64,000 bases of DNA from Haliotis asinina (GCF_037392515.1 NC_090282.1:28381554-28445553); one strand, 5' to 3'; positions 11,507 through 23,732 are shown, counted from the first letter of the stretch. The notes: generated from the letters alone by a model not told the origin. A program made the numbers and translations.

Positions 11507-11605
11507 TTATGTATCAGAAATTTGACTTGACTTTGCATGTGTTTGTACCAGGGATTGGTCGGGGTACATTTATCTTTTTTCCAAAACCTTGTATCTCCTT
11601 GATAG

Positions 11606-11770
11606 CCTTCATTCATATCATGAGGTTGGACATATTCCGCTATCACACCGAAGACCCGGGTCGATTCCCCACATGGGTACGGTGTGTGAAGCCCATTTCT
11701 GGTGTCGCCCGCCGTGATACTGCTTAAATATTGCTATTTGCGGAGTTATTTTAAAGTCACTCACTCACTG
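11606..11770 (+). mobile_element. Family A SINE
   Basis: A B-box-like CCCGGGTCGATTCCCC (about 11656) is followed by the family A body (GCCCATTTCTGGTGTCGCCC) and an ACTCACTCACTG tail. The A-box half is eroded. Confidence 0.65.
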
Positions 11771-11774
11771 ACCC

Positions 11775-13095
11775 AACTGAAATACGCTTGGCAATATTTC
11801 ATATCATGCGGCCTACTTGTATAAAACAAATACTATAATAGTGAGACTCTAACATGTGAAAGGTTTGTATGTAGAGCTAGCATGAAAACTGAACAAAAAT
11901 GTATGCATGTTTTCTGTGTCTATGGGAAGTGGTATAACACTTGTAAATCACATGGGTCTGTCGTCTGCCACTAGCTATTCGCTTGCTCTCACGCTGCCTA
12001 GCTTTCTCTTGGTCTTGTACTGATATACCTGTCACAACGCTGATCATCTGCGAGGAGACGGATGTGATAAATAGATGCCTGCCTTTTTAACATAAGGTCT
12101 TCGTTCAGTAGTTAAACGAATCTCGGGGGATGAGAACCTTATTTCCTGAAATGGCTTTAAACAAACTCAATCTGTCCGTAAGGTTGCGATCAAAAGCATC
12201 GTGAAGCATGTCACCGTGACCTGCGACCAAATTAACAGATCCCGGTTATCTCAAGAAAAGTGACATGAGAAACAGGTTGGAAAACCCTTGTTTGGCATCA
12301 AGTCAATCATTAACTTTATTTTGAGAAGCTATGACAATGATTGGCTAAACTGTAACTTCAGCTACGAATTACTTTGTTTATGTCGTTGTAGATCTTCATC
12401 TTATCTGATGAGGCTTCTTGTGTGTATCGATCACATGGTGATGTGAGTGAAACAGATGACCTACTCTGATGAGGTTGTTGATGTTTGAAGCTGCAAGATG
12501 GTTTATGGACATGTGATAGTAAATACTATTATTGGTAGAATAGGAGTACTTCTTTCCCGGTCAAAGGGGTTTTAACATATAAAACACCAAATGCAAATTT
12601 GCGCCTCCCACAAGATCCAAATTGATCATTTAGAATGCTTTGAAAATAAACAAGATAAAAATAGACGAAGCACTATATTCCATGTTGATCAATTTCTGCG
12701 TCAATATCTTTTACTGAGGAGAAAAACTCAAGGCCATCTGAGACGTTTACAGTTTATAAATGTGGTATTAGCTAACGAAGTTCCTGTGGCACACATTTTC
12801 CATGCCTATTTTAAATGTACAAGTATGATGTACAACACAAACCTTTATAATATGTTTGTTTCGGTGTTCCCTTGTTGAGTCTGGCAAGTTGAACTCAAAT
12901 CTTTGGACTCCTCATCCCAGGCACAAAAGGCGTAACCATAAAGAATGGATAACTGTAAACCAGCACCGAGTGGAAAGGTTCGTGGATAAGGCAACTATTT
13001 GTTTTAAGCCCTGCTACTAACGTCTGAATGACATCTCAGCAGAAAACCAGAAATGTGTGTAACAGTTTTCGTGATAGAAATTATATGTATTGTAC
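11775..13095. other. Intergenic, nothing recognised
   Basis: No coding similarity or repeat structure that I can support. A 95-codon plus-strand ORF at 12591-12878 has no recognisable features. Confidence 0.45.
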
Positions 13096-13099
13096 AAAT

Positions 13100-13480
13100 G
13101 GCATTTCTTAGTTAATGTTCTTGGCGCATGCATGGTGTTGTACATCAGTAGAATTTGACGCCCAGCTGACACTGTCAAAACGCCTACTAAAAAACTACTT
13201 GTGTCAGAGAGCCAGTTCATATAAATAGGAAAGAGCACACGTGAGTAATCTTTTGTGACACTGCTGTTGTTTGCCCAGCCTTTTCTAAGGAAACCAGGAG
13301 GGTTTAAGTAGACCGCCAGACACAGGTACACCTTTCATTTCACATGAAGGAGACAACAGCATTTTACCATCCCATGAGACGCGAGTGATAGTTTGACAAA
13401 CCCACGAACACAGAGTTGGTCTGTTGCCAGCCGTAAACTATTTCTGTCGACGAGTAATTATCAAGTTTCAATTCTCATGT
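13100..13480. repeat. Local duplicated segment, copy 1 (partner 14320-14670)
   Basis: Shared blocks are TTGTACATCAG near the start, GGAAACCAG-AGG, AAG-AGACC-CC-GACACAG and CAGCATTTTACCA, then CGAATACAGAGTTGG-like and GACGAGT. Order and spacing are conserved with the second copy about 1.2 kb away, at clearly reduced identity, so this is an older tandem duplication. Function and family are unknown. Confidence 0.6.
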
Positions 13481-14319
13481 TGATACCTTACAAGCAGCGA
13501 GAAAGTACCTCTATCCGAGTAACATCTGCGGAGCTATTCAAACACCTGTAATAATTCACCTGAATACCTGAATAACATGTTAAATGTATGAGATCAAAAG
13601 AGATAATTGCTCGAGCCATTAGCAATGACTGATGCAAGGTCAGTAGAGACCCAAAGAAATTGACTTTACTGGAATCCCACGTCAATCATCAATTAAGTAA
13701 GGAAAGGTTGAACGTCAGGGTCACTATCTGGATGTATGTGCCCTCAATAAACTGCATTGTCGTATATACTGCTTAAACAAACGTGAGAGGCAAAACATTT
13801 CTCAAACCATCAATATTCAGTACCCATAACCTCTTTAGACAATAATAATTGTTTTAGAAAATAACCATTTTTAGACAATTACATGAAAAATTCATACACG
13901 AAAGACCGTTTCGCCATTGAAATAAAGACCATCTTTTATTTATGAGATCAAATATTATATATCTGAGCCTAATGTAATCTATTCCTTAGAGATGCTTGAC
14001 ACAGACGAATGAATGTATTTTTCAAAGCAGCACACAATAAAAAGTCAACACTTTCCTCGATCTTACGAATTGTATTGAGTCTTTTGTACGACTCCTCGTA
14101 AATCATAAGCATTCTTTACTGTCAAATAACAATGATATTAGCTGTTTGCCAGAAGCTGAAGATATCCTGCCACCACTGGCAACTGTCACAAACACATGTA
14201 ACCACAGGATGCTCTTAAATACCCATTCTTAACATCGCTGAGGCCACATCTGATGAAAAACAGCAAGCACTCAAGTCATAGGTAATTTGAAAGAGCATTT
14301 ACCCTAAAATTAATATTTA

Positions 14320-14670
14320 ATATGTTATTGTTGGCATGTGTATTTTGTACATCAGCACTACCCACGCCGTTAATACCCATAACGGAATTCAATAACTACC
14401 GTGTCAGAGATAAATAGGCAACACTGCCGTTTTCTTTTTTGGTTGATTCCCCTGTTTAGAAATAACAATGTTTAATAACTCCGCGACTCTCCTGTTGTGG
14501 GAAACCAGAAGGACATAAGCAGACCACCGGACACAGACATATCTCTCCAATCCGGTAGAAGGAGATGGCAGCATTTTACCACGATACTTTCGACAGACCC
14601 GCGAATACAGAGTTGGACTGATACCGATTGATAAGTATTGCTACTGACGAGTTATTGTCAGTGGTCAAGT
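14320..14670. repeat. Local duplicated segment, copy 2 (partner 13100-13480)
   Basis: The second copy; the best match is 14495-14655 against 13280-13445. The spacer between the copies (13480-14320) shows no recognisable content. Confidence 0.6.
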
Positions 14671-15115
14671 TAAAGTTTTCTTTTATGGTTGTTCGTGTTT
14701 CAAATTACACAAACAATTAATAGAACAAATCCAACTCGTATAGTTACTTTACCTATATGCCATTCACCTATTTACAACTTAAATTACTAGGATTTCGGTT
14801 TAGCTTCCCAGCGTACTGATTGTCTATCGTTTAACTACAATAGAGTTTAGACGTATTCCAGCATGCAGGAGTTGTTTATTGGAGAGACGGTTGAAAATAC
14901 GTTCATTTACGTAATATTTTTTACGTCTAGAGCTTCTAGTTTCCGGTTGACAGATCTTTGGCGATCCTCATTACCTCATTAATGTAGGAATCCATGACAA
15001 GATAGTAACCTAACGTCGAAGATTGTACACAGACAGATATAGTGATTAAACTACACACTTGTCTGTCAGATACCATTTATCTGATAAATGTTGTTTCAAC
15101 GCGTTTTAGTGTTTG

Positions 15116-15385
15116 AGTGAGTGAGTTAATATTTAACGTCACATCGGCAGTATTTCAGTCATATCGTGACGAGAAGATGTTTGACTTTAAAATGGAATAA
15201 GTGTATTGTAGAAAAACCAAAGGACAGTAACTAGAATATCACAATCACATTAAAACTATTATGAAAAATTAAGACTAGTAGCACTGTTTGGACAATACAA
15301 TATAAAACACGGGCTAGACATCGCCACAACAAGCAAAAATAAGTCAAACAGATTTCGATATTACGTATTTCGTACACATTCTGAA
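15116..15385 (-). mobile_element. SINE-like repeat, family C
   Basis: On the minus strand it ends with the family C tail (CGATATGACTGAAATACTGC-like, then GACGTTAAATATTAACTCAC). Internally it matches 31456-31745: AAAGGACAGTAA, then AACTAGAAT, AATAGCAC-like and ACAATATAAA-AC-GGCTA. Confidence 0.65.
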
Positions 15386-15599
15386 ATCGCTCCTATTAGA
15401 ACAGACGTGTAATTTGCCCGTTCTCGTGGTCAATGTGGCGCATATAAAACACTACTTTCATTTGCCACGTTATCCGGCGGACTGCCATCTACCCAACCCT
15501 TATACGGTCCTCTGCACATACCTATGGATTGTCAAAGTGGCTGTAAGAAAAGTTATCCTATGAAAACAGCTCTCTACATAGACGTTAGACAATTCATCG

Positions 15600-15812
15600 A
15601 TGTCGATCCGGGTTAGAATTGGTCTTCAGTAGCCCACAATTGTCATAAGAGGCGACAAAAAGGGATCGGGGATTCAGAGACGCTGACTTGGATGGCAAGT
15701 CAGTGTATTCCTATTGCGTAGAACGATGTTCATGATCTTGATCGCTGGATTGTCTCGGTCAGACTCGATTATTCTCATATTCCCGAAAGAGTGCTGAGTG
15801 TGGTTTTAAACA
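15600..15812 (+). mobile_element. SINE-like repeat, family B
   Basis: The head reads TCATAAGAGGCGAC, AAAGGGATCGGGGATTCAG and GACGCTGACTTGG. The middle reads GCTGGATTGTCTCGGTCAGA, and the end reads GTGCTGAGTGTGGTTTTAAA. This order matches the reverse-oriented copies at 6.7, 16.2 and 36.2 kb and shows the head that they have lost. Confidence 0.65.
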
Positions 15813-16219
15813 ACAATCCAAAGTTTGACCAAAGCATGAATAAACTGCCAATGAATTAGAATCACGGAAACACTTCATCTTATCTGACCTTAGGTCATGG
15901 AGTAAATAACCACGGACCTTGAATTCGTCATTCTTTATAAAATATTTCAATATACAGCATCACATTCTATATGCAGTTTAAAAAATAACAAAATGGTTAC
16001 GAATTGATCTTGAGTACAGCTCTCCATTTTTAAATACAGTGCAATCAAACATTCCACGGTTGACTTAAAAGCCGTGTTTAATTCGAGTACATCTGAAATT
16101 TCAAATGTCATTTTGCGATTTCCTGAAATACAAGTAGAGTGTACCTGGACGGCCAACACCGTTCGCTTCAAACACTGAATCCTTGTGTGTTAATCAAATA
16201 TGAACAGATGTCACGTTCC

Positions 16220-16400
16220 CAACAATATTCCAGTTATATGACGGCGGTCAGTAAATAATTGACCTGACTACCTAGTGACTGACATCATGAGAGTTAGTTT
16301 CGCAGCTGAGACGATGACATATTTTGACCAGGTCAGCCAATCTGACTACTCAATGGTCGCCTCTTGAAAGAGGCTGAAGACCTGTTTACCTGGATCTCAA
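16220..16400 (-). mobile_element. SINE-like repeat, family B
   Basis: Same orientation and insertion site as 6693-6895. CAATATTCCAGTTATATGAC, CGGTCAGTAAATAATTGACC and GGTCGCCTC mark it. Confidence 0.65.
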
Positions 16401-16499
16401 AGGGATGGTTACCACAACTGCATAAGGCATAAGTTTTAATTTCATTGTTCATAGAAAACTAGAGTGGCGAAGATAAAAACACTATTCTTGGTCTTCAGG

Positions 16500-16785
16500 T
16501 TGTATTAGGCCCCATGGCCCTTGGTGTGGTGATCTACCTTCGGTTGTTGGTGATCTGTTTTATATTGTATTGTCTTCTTCAATTACAGTGTTTTAGTTTT
16601 ACATGCTAGTTTTATGTTCACATCTGTGATAGTCTAGTGTTTTTACTGTTCCTCGACGAGGTTTTCACTTCTTCAATTTATTGATTTTCATCCTGATATA
16701 AGTTAAATTGTTCTGGGCACGATGTCGCTGCAATATTGCCAACGTGACACTAACTATTACCTCGACCACTCACTCGTGTTGTACT
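16500..16785 (+). mobile_element. SINE-like repeat, family C, inserted in duplication copy 2
   Basis: Starts near TTAGGCCCCATGGCCC and carries GGTGATCTACCTTCGGTTGT. It ends CACGATGTCGCTGCAATATT, then a CCACTCACTCGT tail. It is flanked by GTTGTATTA / GTTGTACTA, and copy 1 has a single GCTGTACTGA at about 6994-7003, which is the empty site. Confidence 0.7.
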
Positions 16786-18394
16786 AACCAGCTGTAAAGT
16801 GACTGAATCTCATAATGACTTCAAAATATGTAAAAACCCATCTATGTGTAGAACACCTTGATCGTTTTCATATCCAGGCATATTAAACAGAATCATTACC
16901 ATTAATCCAAACATGAAAGCAGCTTTTGAAATCTTTCACTACAGCTACATAAACCTAAACTCCATACAGCACACCACATGCGTGAATATAAACGTTATAG
17001 TTATGCGTGGGAAGTCAGATTTCGTCTCCTGTGTTTTCTCTGTCTAGCGCACTGTCCAGTGCATATGCCATACGTACATAATATGTGGCATTCTGGTTCT
17101 CCAAGCATTCCAAATATTGAAATGACATATGTGCCTGACGCCGCAAAAGGATTAACTCATCAGTTAACCCAGGATTCAAATCTGCCCCCGAAATCAAGAG
17201 GGAGTTTCGTTCCATAATGTTCCAACAGCTGAAAACAGGCTCCATGAAGCGAAACCTCCTTTGAAGGGTCTGAACGCAAATGCTCGCCACAGGCACCAAC
17301 GATTGATGTGGGCTCCGCGACACCAAGGCCAGAATGTGAGCACTTACGATCACACATGTTTGCTGATGCGTCGCGGTTCTGCTTGTGATTCACAGATGGC
17401 AGAACATATTGTTGACGTGGAAGTAATGAGTGGACTGCATGACCTGCACTCCTTGAGCGATATAGGGACTGTAGTAAATTGGTGAGGGGTCAAATCACGG
17501 GATAACCGATCTGATAATTCTGAACAGTACACTGACTAGAAAAGCGACATGCTGAACGAATACTGTTATTTCTTCCGAACAAACGCTCGACCGGAACTTA
17601 ATGTTCCAAGACAATACCACCAGAACACATCGTGCTCGTATCTTCAACGATTAACAGCGTCAATATCAGAAGGGACTTCTGATTGCTCTACCAAACCCCC
17701 AGACAGGTCCCTCACCTCCACGGAGCTTATGTTGGACCTGCTTGGACGCAGGATGGTGAACGCCATAAGTCCAGCTCAAGCCCACGTTGGAGTAGCTAGC
17801 AATTCGACAGTTCGCAAGATGTTCGCATGAACTTGCGTTGCCCAACAAAATTGACACATCCGTTATCTACATTAACCGTCACAAATATTTCTTGGCCTTT
17901 TTAGCTTTTCACGCTGAAGCATCGTCATTATTTCACACGTTTTCTGACAACAATCTACCGCTATTAACACCGGTAACGAAAATAGGACCACGGACGGACC
18001 GATAACATTTGGATTTGTAAACGACACTTCTGTCTCAGTCAAAGAAATAATCTAGTTACAGTCAGTAAAATGTCTTTTATATGTGTCTGTCCACATGAAA
18101 AGGATCCAATTTCAAAACCAGTAATTTCTAGAGGTACAGAAATAGATCTACGAGTCGTTGAAATCAGATTATTTCTTCCCAATCTACCTTGGAATTGTCG
18201 GATGCAGATCCCAAAATAGATGTCACAGGCGTATCTCCAAACAGCTTGTTTAAAACAGAAAAGGAAAATAACACGGGAAATTAAGACAAGCGGTATCTTA
18301 CAATGGTAGAAGGAGGAAGGAAAGCCTCGTGTAAGCTGACGCTAAAGTAGATTATTGATCCATGTCGTTACACTTGGAAACAGTCAATCAATAT

Positions 18395-18905
18395 TGTTTG
18401 CCGGTTTTTTCTGCCAACTTGTTTATAAGCATTGCAACATATAAGCAGTGAATTTCTGTATGTTTCTACAATCTCCCTGGTATGCACGTAAGCAATGAAT
18501 AGGATACTTTCCGTACTAAATAACTACATAATCGCTGCCCATATGCCGAGGTTAGACTGTATGTTTGTACAGTCTCTTTGGTTTACATGTAAGCAATGAA
18601 TAAAACAACTTCCTTACTTAAAGACTTTTAACTCACTTCGTTATAGGAAATAAGTATATATCGAAATAACTGACATAACGGACTATTTACCGTTCTCTTT
18701 CTGTTTGTTATTGTCCTATGAGTCCCTTTGAGTTCGTTGACCATTTGTTTACTTCACTTGAAAATAATCGTTCTTCAAACCTTTGTTCCGAATAGGATTT
18801 TGTATATAATGTACAACTGTTTGATTCCCAACATGAACACGGTGTATGGAGAGTATTCCAGGCACCACAAGTCTTGATACTGATTCATTATTTATAAAAG
18901 CACAA
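18395..18905. repeat. Extra segment in duplication copy 2, with an internal tandem pair
   Basis: Absent from copy 1, whose sequence runs straight across near 8830-8850. It contains two diverged units of about 70 bp at 18455-18525 and 18558-18630, each with CTGTATGTTT, TACA-TCTC and GTAAGCAATGAATA. No coding content is recognised. Confidence 0.5.
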
Positions 18906-19079
18906 AATATGTGTTGATACCATATCCACAAAACATAAGGTCGTTGAGTCTTTTAACGCAGCATATATGTACATTTGTAACTAATAATTTTGTTTATTCA
19001 TGGACCGTGGTATTATTCAAACACCTGTAAACGTAAGCTTTATGTCTGTTGGACCCTTCTGTTGGAATATTGCCAAATA

Positions 19080-20380
19080 TATAGTATTCCCAGAAATTAT
19101 TGAGAATCATGTTGCGTCATGTAACTCATTACGTTTATTAACTTCTGGCGTTTTACTTACATAAACATGTTAAAACATCATCCTTTAACAGTCTCAGTCT
19201 TGTTTTAGTACTTTGTTAGACCTCCTCGCTCAGCAATGCATGCCTGAATACGCCTAGGCACACTACCCATCAAAGTTTGTAGGTAATCGTGTGACAGGGT
19301 ATCCCAATATTGGACCACCTCGGCCTTCATATCTTCAATATTTCTCAGTCCCTTTTGGTTTATTCTGTCCTTCATGACTCCCCACACATTCTCAATAGGG
19401 TTTAGGTCTGGGCTGTAACTGGGCCAGTCTAAAACTTGAACATTTTCGCCCGACAACCACTGTTTTGTGTAGCGCGCAGTGTGTTTTGGGTCGTTATCAT
19501 GCTGGAAAATCCAATCATCTTCATACAATGTTTGTGCTGTCGGAAGAAGGTGACCATTTAGAATGTCAACGTATCTTTCTTTTGTCAAGTTTCCCGTGAA
19601 AACACACAATGGCGTCACTCCGCGAGCCCATATGCCACCCCACATGTGAAACTTCGGGCTATGTTTTGGTCGCTGGTAGAGAGGTTTGACAGTATCTTTG
19701 GTCCAAATTTTCACACAATTAGGGAAAAGCCAAACAGAACTTTCATCCGAAAAGAAAACATTATCCCAATCTTGATTTTCATGGGCCCGACACCAGTTTA
19801 AACGTTTTTCCTTTTGTGCATCTTTCATCAACGGCGAGGGAATTCCACGTTTTTTCACCCAATTAAGTCTCTGTAATTCCTGCCTAACTGTTTCATTGCA
19901 TACCTGAGGACTTCCTCTGCTAATCATTTCATTTCTGATGTTCTCAACACTTTTCAATTTGCCCCTACTCACAATCTGCCCAAGTCTTCGGCGATCCATA
20001 ACACTGAATTTCCTAGGCCGACCTGCCCGTTCTTTGTGCTCTATCCCGGTTCCTGTTTGAATATTCTTCAAAGTTCTGTATACTGTAGACAGAGGAATAC
20101 CATGTCTACAAGCTAACACTTTAGCATCAGCCTCACCCCTTTCAAAATCATCTAGAATGAGCTTTCTTTTCTCTCTTGCTGTAAATTCTGCCATGTCAAC
20201 ACAGGAAGCCGTCTGCTCAGACAAGGGAGATAACTCTTGACGTAATGAGCTGCCTTCTAAGCCTTCAAGAGTTGTCTCCCTTATTTAGTGTGCTTAGTGC
20301 ATAGTGAAAGCCCTTTTTCCAATCTTAGCATCATTAGAAAAAAAACAAAGATTTTCTCAATAATTTCTGGGAACACTGTA
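19080..20380 (-). mobile_element. Tc1-like DNA transposon, apparently complete
   Basis: A 1301-bp element with 27-bp terminal inverted repeats. The left end (19080-19106) begins TATAGTATTCCC and the right end, read inward, begins TACAGTGTTCCC; both continue AGAAATTATTGAGAA, giving two mismatches in 27. TA dinucleotides flank both ends (19078-19079 and 20381-20382). It contains one open transposase gene on the minus strand. It sits inside a family A SINE, with the SINE body on the left and the CACT tail on the right. The paralogous uninterrupted SINE is at 8978-9045. Confidence 0.9.
19205..20224 (-). CDS. Tc1-family transposase, DD34E, 339 aa
   Basis: Cuts and pastes its own element by binding the terminal repeats and cleaving at TA sites. 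An N-terminal helix-turn-helix region (about residues 15-55; KVLACRHGIPLSTVYRTLKN) is followed by a GRPRK motif (about 68-72) and a second DNA-binding helix set. The catalytic triad is visible: Asp in VFFSDESSVW, Asp in WIFQHDNDPKHTA, and Glu in PDLNPIENVWG exactly 34 residues after the second Asp. Length matches the usual figure of about 340 aa. The first ATG is at 20224; an internal Met at residue 11 (MAEFTAREKRK) is also a plausible start. The ORF is open throughout, so the copy may be young and possibly active. Confidence 0.93.
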   Translation of the reverse strand: MSEQTASCVDMAEFTAREKRKLILDDFERGEADAKVLACRHGIPLSTVYRTLKNIQTGTGIEHKERAGRPRKFSVMDRRRLGQIVSRGKLKSVENIRNEMISRGSPQVCNETVRQELQRLNWVKKRGIPSPLMKDAQKEKRLNWCRAHENQDWDNVFFSDESSVWLFPNCVKIWTKDTVKPLYQRPKHSPKFHMWGGIWARGVTPLCVFTGNLTKERYVDILNGHLLPTAQTLYEDDWIFQHDNDPKHTARYTKQWLSGENVQVLDWPSYSPDLNPIENVWGVMKDRINQKGLRNIEDMKAEVVQYWDTLSHDYLQTLMGSVPRRIQACIAERGGLTKY

Positions 20381-20419
20381 TATGAGACGATAAATTTGAA
20401 CTCACTCACTCACTCCAGC

Positions 20420-21285
20420 TAATATCTATTTCTTCCCCTGGTAGATCTTCAAATGCCTCCGAATGTTTATCGGTTCATAAGGACTTTGTTGGAAATGTCT
20501 TCCAAAACTGTCAAAGAGATCTCGATTGTCAGTTTCTGGTTTTTGGTAAGGGTCTCCTCTATCTACAGTGCTAAGTTATTTTAGTAAGGGAAACTGGAGC
20601 TGTCGACATGCTCCAAAATATTCAGTCATTCGTCGTTTCATGAGGTTCAGCAAGGGGATAATTACATTTCTGCAGAACAACACAGTGCACTGCTTGATTT
20701 GTCTCAAACCTGGTCTGAAGTGCAAATATTTTTTCCAATGGCTTGTAACAAATCAAACATGCATTCCTTCGAGACGGCACTTGAATATATCACCGCCGAC
20801 TCGAAATCAGTTCAATTGGTCATCCAGATCTGCTTTCCGATTAAGTATGTTGAAGAATCTCTTCTAAGTGGCCTGTCTGGCACTAATGAATATACGAGGG
20901 GAAACCTTCTCGCCAGGAAACGCATGGACGTTGTAGAGTTTATAGAACAGCCTTGGGCAAGTGTCCTCTGAAGTAGGATGTCTTAGGTTTGAGGGTCTAG
21001 AAAATACCAGCAGTTATTACTAATGTTAAATTTGTAGGATCTTAATTTAAAATAAATATTGATTAGATTAAATAACCCTTGCTAGGATTGAAAGTTCCTG
21101 GCAACTGAGATGAGGATAAATCAACACTGTCGGAGTATGACGCCATGTAACCAGAAAGATCACATCTTGTAAACACCATTTACTCTCATTAATGATTCAA
21201 AGGACATGCGTGTGGATTCGGAGTCGTAAGCTCCTGAAACTGATGAAACGTGACAGCAACAAATATAGATTATTGCCAACTGTTG
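20420..21285. other. Intergenic, unrecognised ORF only
   Basis: A plus-strand frame at 20699-20971 (90 codons; ETALEYITADSKSVQLVIQ and so on) has protein-like composition but matches nothing I know. There is no promoter, and an overlapping frame is also open. Nothing else is supported. Confidence 0.3.
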
Positions 21286-21289
21286 TAAT

Positions 21290-21550
21290 TATGGGTGAGT
21301 GCGTGTATAATTTATAGTGACATCGTCAAAATTCAGTCATATTGTGGCTTAAAGGTTATAAATTAACAACAAACGCAATTAAATCATAGAAAACCGTTAA
21401 CAAAGGACAGCAAAATATCTACATTATCACAGTTAGATAATTAAAACTAGCAAGTAACTTTTAAAATGAGACAAATGGTACAATCTATACAATATAAAAA
21501 CGGGCTTGATATCACGAGTACCTGATGATAAATCACCATGCTAGGGACCA
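21290..21550 (-). mobile_element. SINE-like repeat, family C
   Basis: Minus-strand copy: tail near 21290 (GTGACATCGTCAAAATTCAG on the plus strand). The middle shares AACAAAGGACAGCAAAATAT and ACAATATAAAAACGGGCT. The head near 21530 shares ATCACCATG (the GGTGAT of the other copies). Confidence 0.6.
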
Positions 21551-21554
21551 GTAA

Positions 21555-23285
21555 CTGCGAATACATCTTACATACAAATATACAATTTCATGTCATATTT
21601 TGCGAAGCATTGTTTTTTTTTGTTTCAGTAATAATGTATAACGTTTTCAAAACTAGGTATAAAATCGTTGATATCGTAATGAGAGTGCTGCACTGACTCA
21701 TTCACTACGGAATAGAAAAAATCTGACTGTTCTACAAATGGTTGCTTACGTTTGCCCACAACAATGTCATTATATGTGAACCACATTGCCAGGAGATTGA
21801 AAACTAACCGCAGAAATATGTGTACATTTGACGCCAGTTTCATTTGACACCAATGCTACTTGACTAGTATCGATAATTAACAAATGTTCGTCCTTGAAGA
21901 ACACCAGACATAAGTATCACATGAAACGTATACTTGTATTCACATTCTCAGTGGCTGCATCAGAAGCTGAGGGTCTCTCAGAGTGTTTATAATCAACATT
22001 CTTGCACAAAATAAACACCATGTATGATCAGGTTAATTACATTAATTCCTTGCTCATTTCTTCAAAATTGTAAAATATAGTGCTGATTTGACAGCGTATT
22101 CATTTGTCAAATCAAAAGCGTGACAGTTAAATCTCACCGTTTATGTGTTCCAGTTGTCATTTTTGAGATACAGATAACGGAAGGTCCGAACACTGACAAA
22201 GCTGATTGGTAGTGTAAGGGATGTATTGCTCTTTGTACCAAACACACATTGACGTTTCTGGGAAATCCCTTAAACATTACTATAAATACTCCCAACAGAA
22301 GCATATATGCTGTGAAATAGACCTTTCAATGGGTGAGGTTGTTCAAATGAGAGTGAGGTCCTGGCACAACATTATATTTGGTAATTATGTACGGCGAACA
22401 TTTGTAAAACATACATGTAAAAATCATTTTAAAAATGTTTGTTATAAATGATTCCAGATGTGCATGACATTCGATGACGTGTACCTGACAAGATGATCCT
22501 TAGAACAGTTTTGGTGAACCACTTGGTATATATTTGTGTGGTGTTGACGATTCATGAAGATTAAATCATAACTAAACTAAACATCGAGAGAGATGTATAC
22601 GGTAAAACGATCATCCAGGATCCACACCAAATGCTGAAGACGAGTATTATAACGATGTTTCACCAGCTACAACGTTCATTTTGTCGAGTGTATCTGTATA
22701 CATTTTACGAAAAAGATAATCACGCTTCACAAGACAAAAAGGATATTTACAGGGGCTCCGTCGGCTATACTGGAAGGTGTTGAAGTGTGCGTACATTAGT
22801 CTCTCTGATCGGAGAAAACTACTAACCTAATTTGCTCAGCAACAAATGTGTACTGGTCACAACACACGGCACATATTTGTTGTTAGTTTTATGCGTAACA
22901 GTCAAGTATGGAATGATGGTTCTTCTTGGTGCAGAAATCAGTACAGCTTAATTATAACATTTGAGTCATGGATGTTCTACAGAGAAATGAAAAGAGACAA
23001 AAACCACATGTCGATACCAGTATCTTCTTGTGATACCGACGAATATAGATTGATGACTAATGAGAGAAAATACGATTGGGCAAACGTAAGTGCTTATATC
23101 AGTTTGGGATGATATTTAAGAAGAGCAATGAGGCGTACAACGTTATGCTGTGCTAAAGAGACACGCCCTTTCCATACTGGTGACACACCTCTGTTCAAAC
23201 ATACTTCCTTGTGTGATTCCAGCTGAACCCAAACCACGTAATTTCATGTCAAATAGTTCACACAAAGACCGTGTGCCAGCAGAGG
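21555..23285. other. Intergenic, nothing recognised
   Basis: AT-rich with scattered short ORFs that show no domain features. Confidence 0.45.
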
Positions 23286-23290
23286 GAAAT

Positions 23291-23292
23291 GG

Positions 23293-23332
<40 letters not shown>
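23291..23332. repeat. (GAT)n microsatellite
   Basis: About 14 uninterrupted GAT/TGA units. Its translations (poly-Asp on plus, poly-His on minus) create spurious ORFs at 23150-23492. Confidence 0.95.
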
Positions 23333-23732
23333 CTCTATGGCGTCCATGTAATTTTAGATTATGTCCTCCTCCCATTGTACAAGTAGCAATCTGACCAGCA
23401 CGAACATTACGGAAACTAAAATATCGGTGGGATATGTGGTGATTTTCCTTTCCCTTTTTGAGTACTTTATTATTGTCAACGCACGTACACATAATAGAAT
23501 CGATCTTTCAGACAAACAACCAAACATGAAACATAATGAAATGGAATTGAATCATTTTAAATGCAACCTGTGCAGTAGATTGAAGAGTTAGTACTGTACT
23601 ATTCCACACAATTGGAACATCGAGATCGTCAGAATCGGGAAAGGGGGTACGTATTTTCCAGAGCCACATCACTTCTGTTGAACTTTAATTAGTCCAATCA
23701 GCATTTTGCCCTTAAGGTAGTTGTCAAACATC

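Larger units (their letters stand above)
16220..20416. repeat. Segmental duplication, copy 2 (partner 6693-9045)
   Basis: Collinear with copy 1 and bounded by the same inverted family B SINE and the same family A tail. It is longer because of three private additions: a family C SINE (about 16500-16785), an extra segment of about 510 bp (about 18395-18905) and a Tc1 element (19080-20380). Shared SINEs at both borders show that the duplication postdates them; the private insertions came later. Confidence 0.8.
19045..20416 (+). mobile_element. Family A SINE split by the Tc1 element
   Basis: The left piece (19045-19079, GGAATATTGCCAAATA) and right piece (20381-20416, AACTCACTCACTCACTCC) together make a family A 3' end. 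The 1.3-kb Tc1 element lies between them with a TA duplication. Confidence 0.65.

Noticed and set aside
20699-20971. Possible 90-aa protein
   Set aside because: Reasonable composition, but no recognisable family, no promoter and an overlapping frame open on the same strand; left only as a note in the gap entry.
23150-23492. Poly-Asp and poly-His ORFs
   Set aside because: Produced by the (GAT)n microsatellite.
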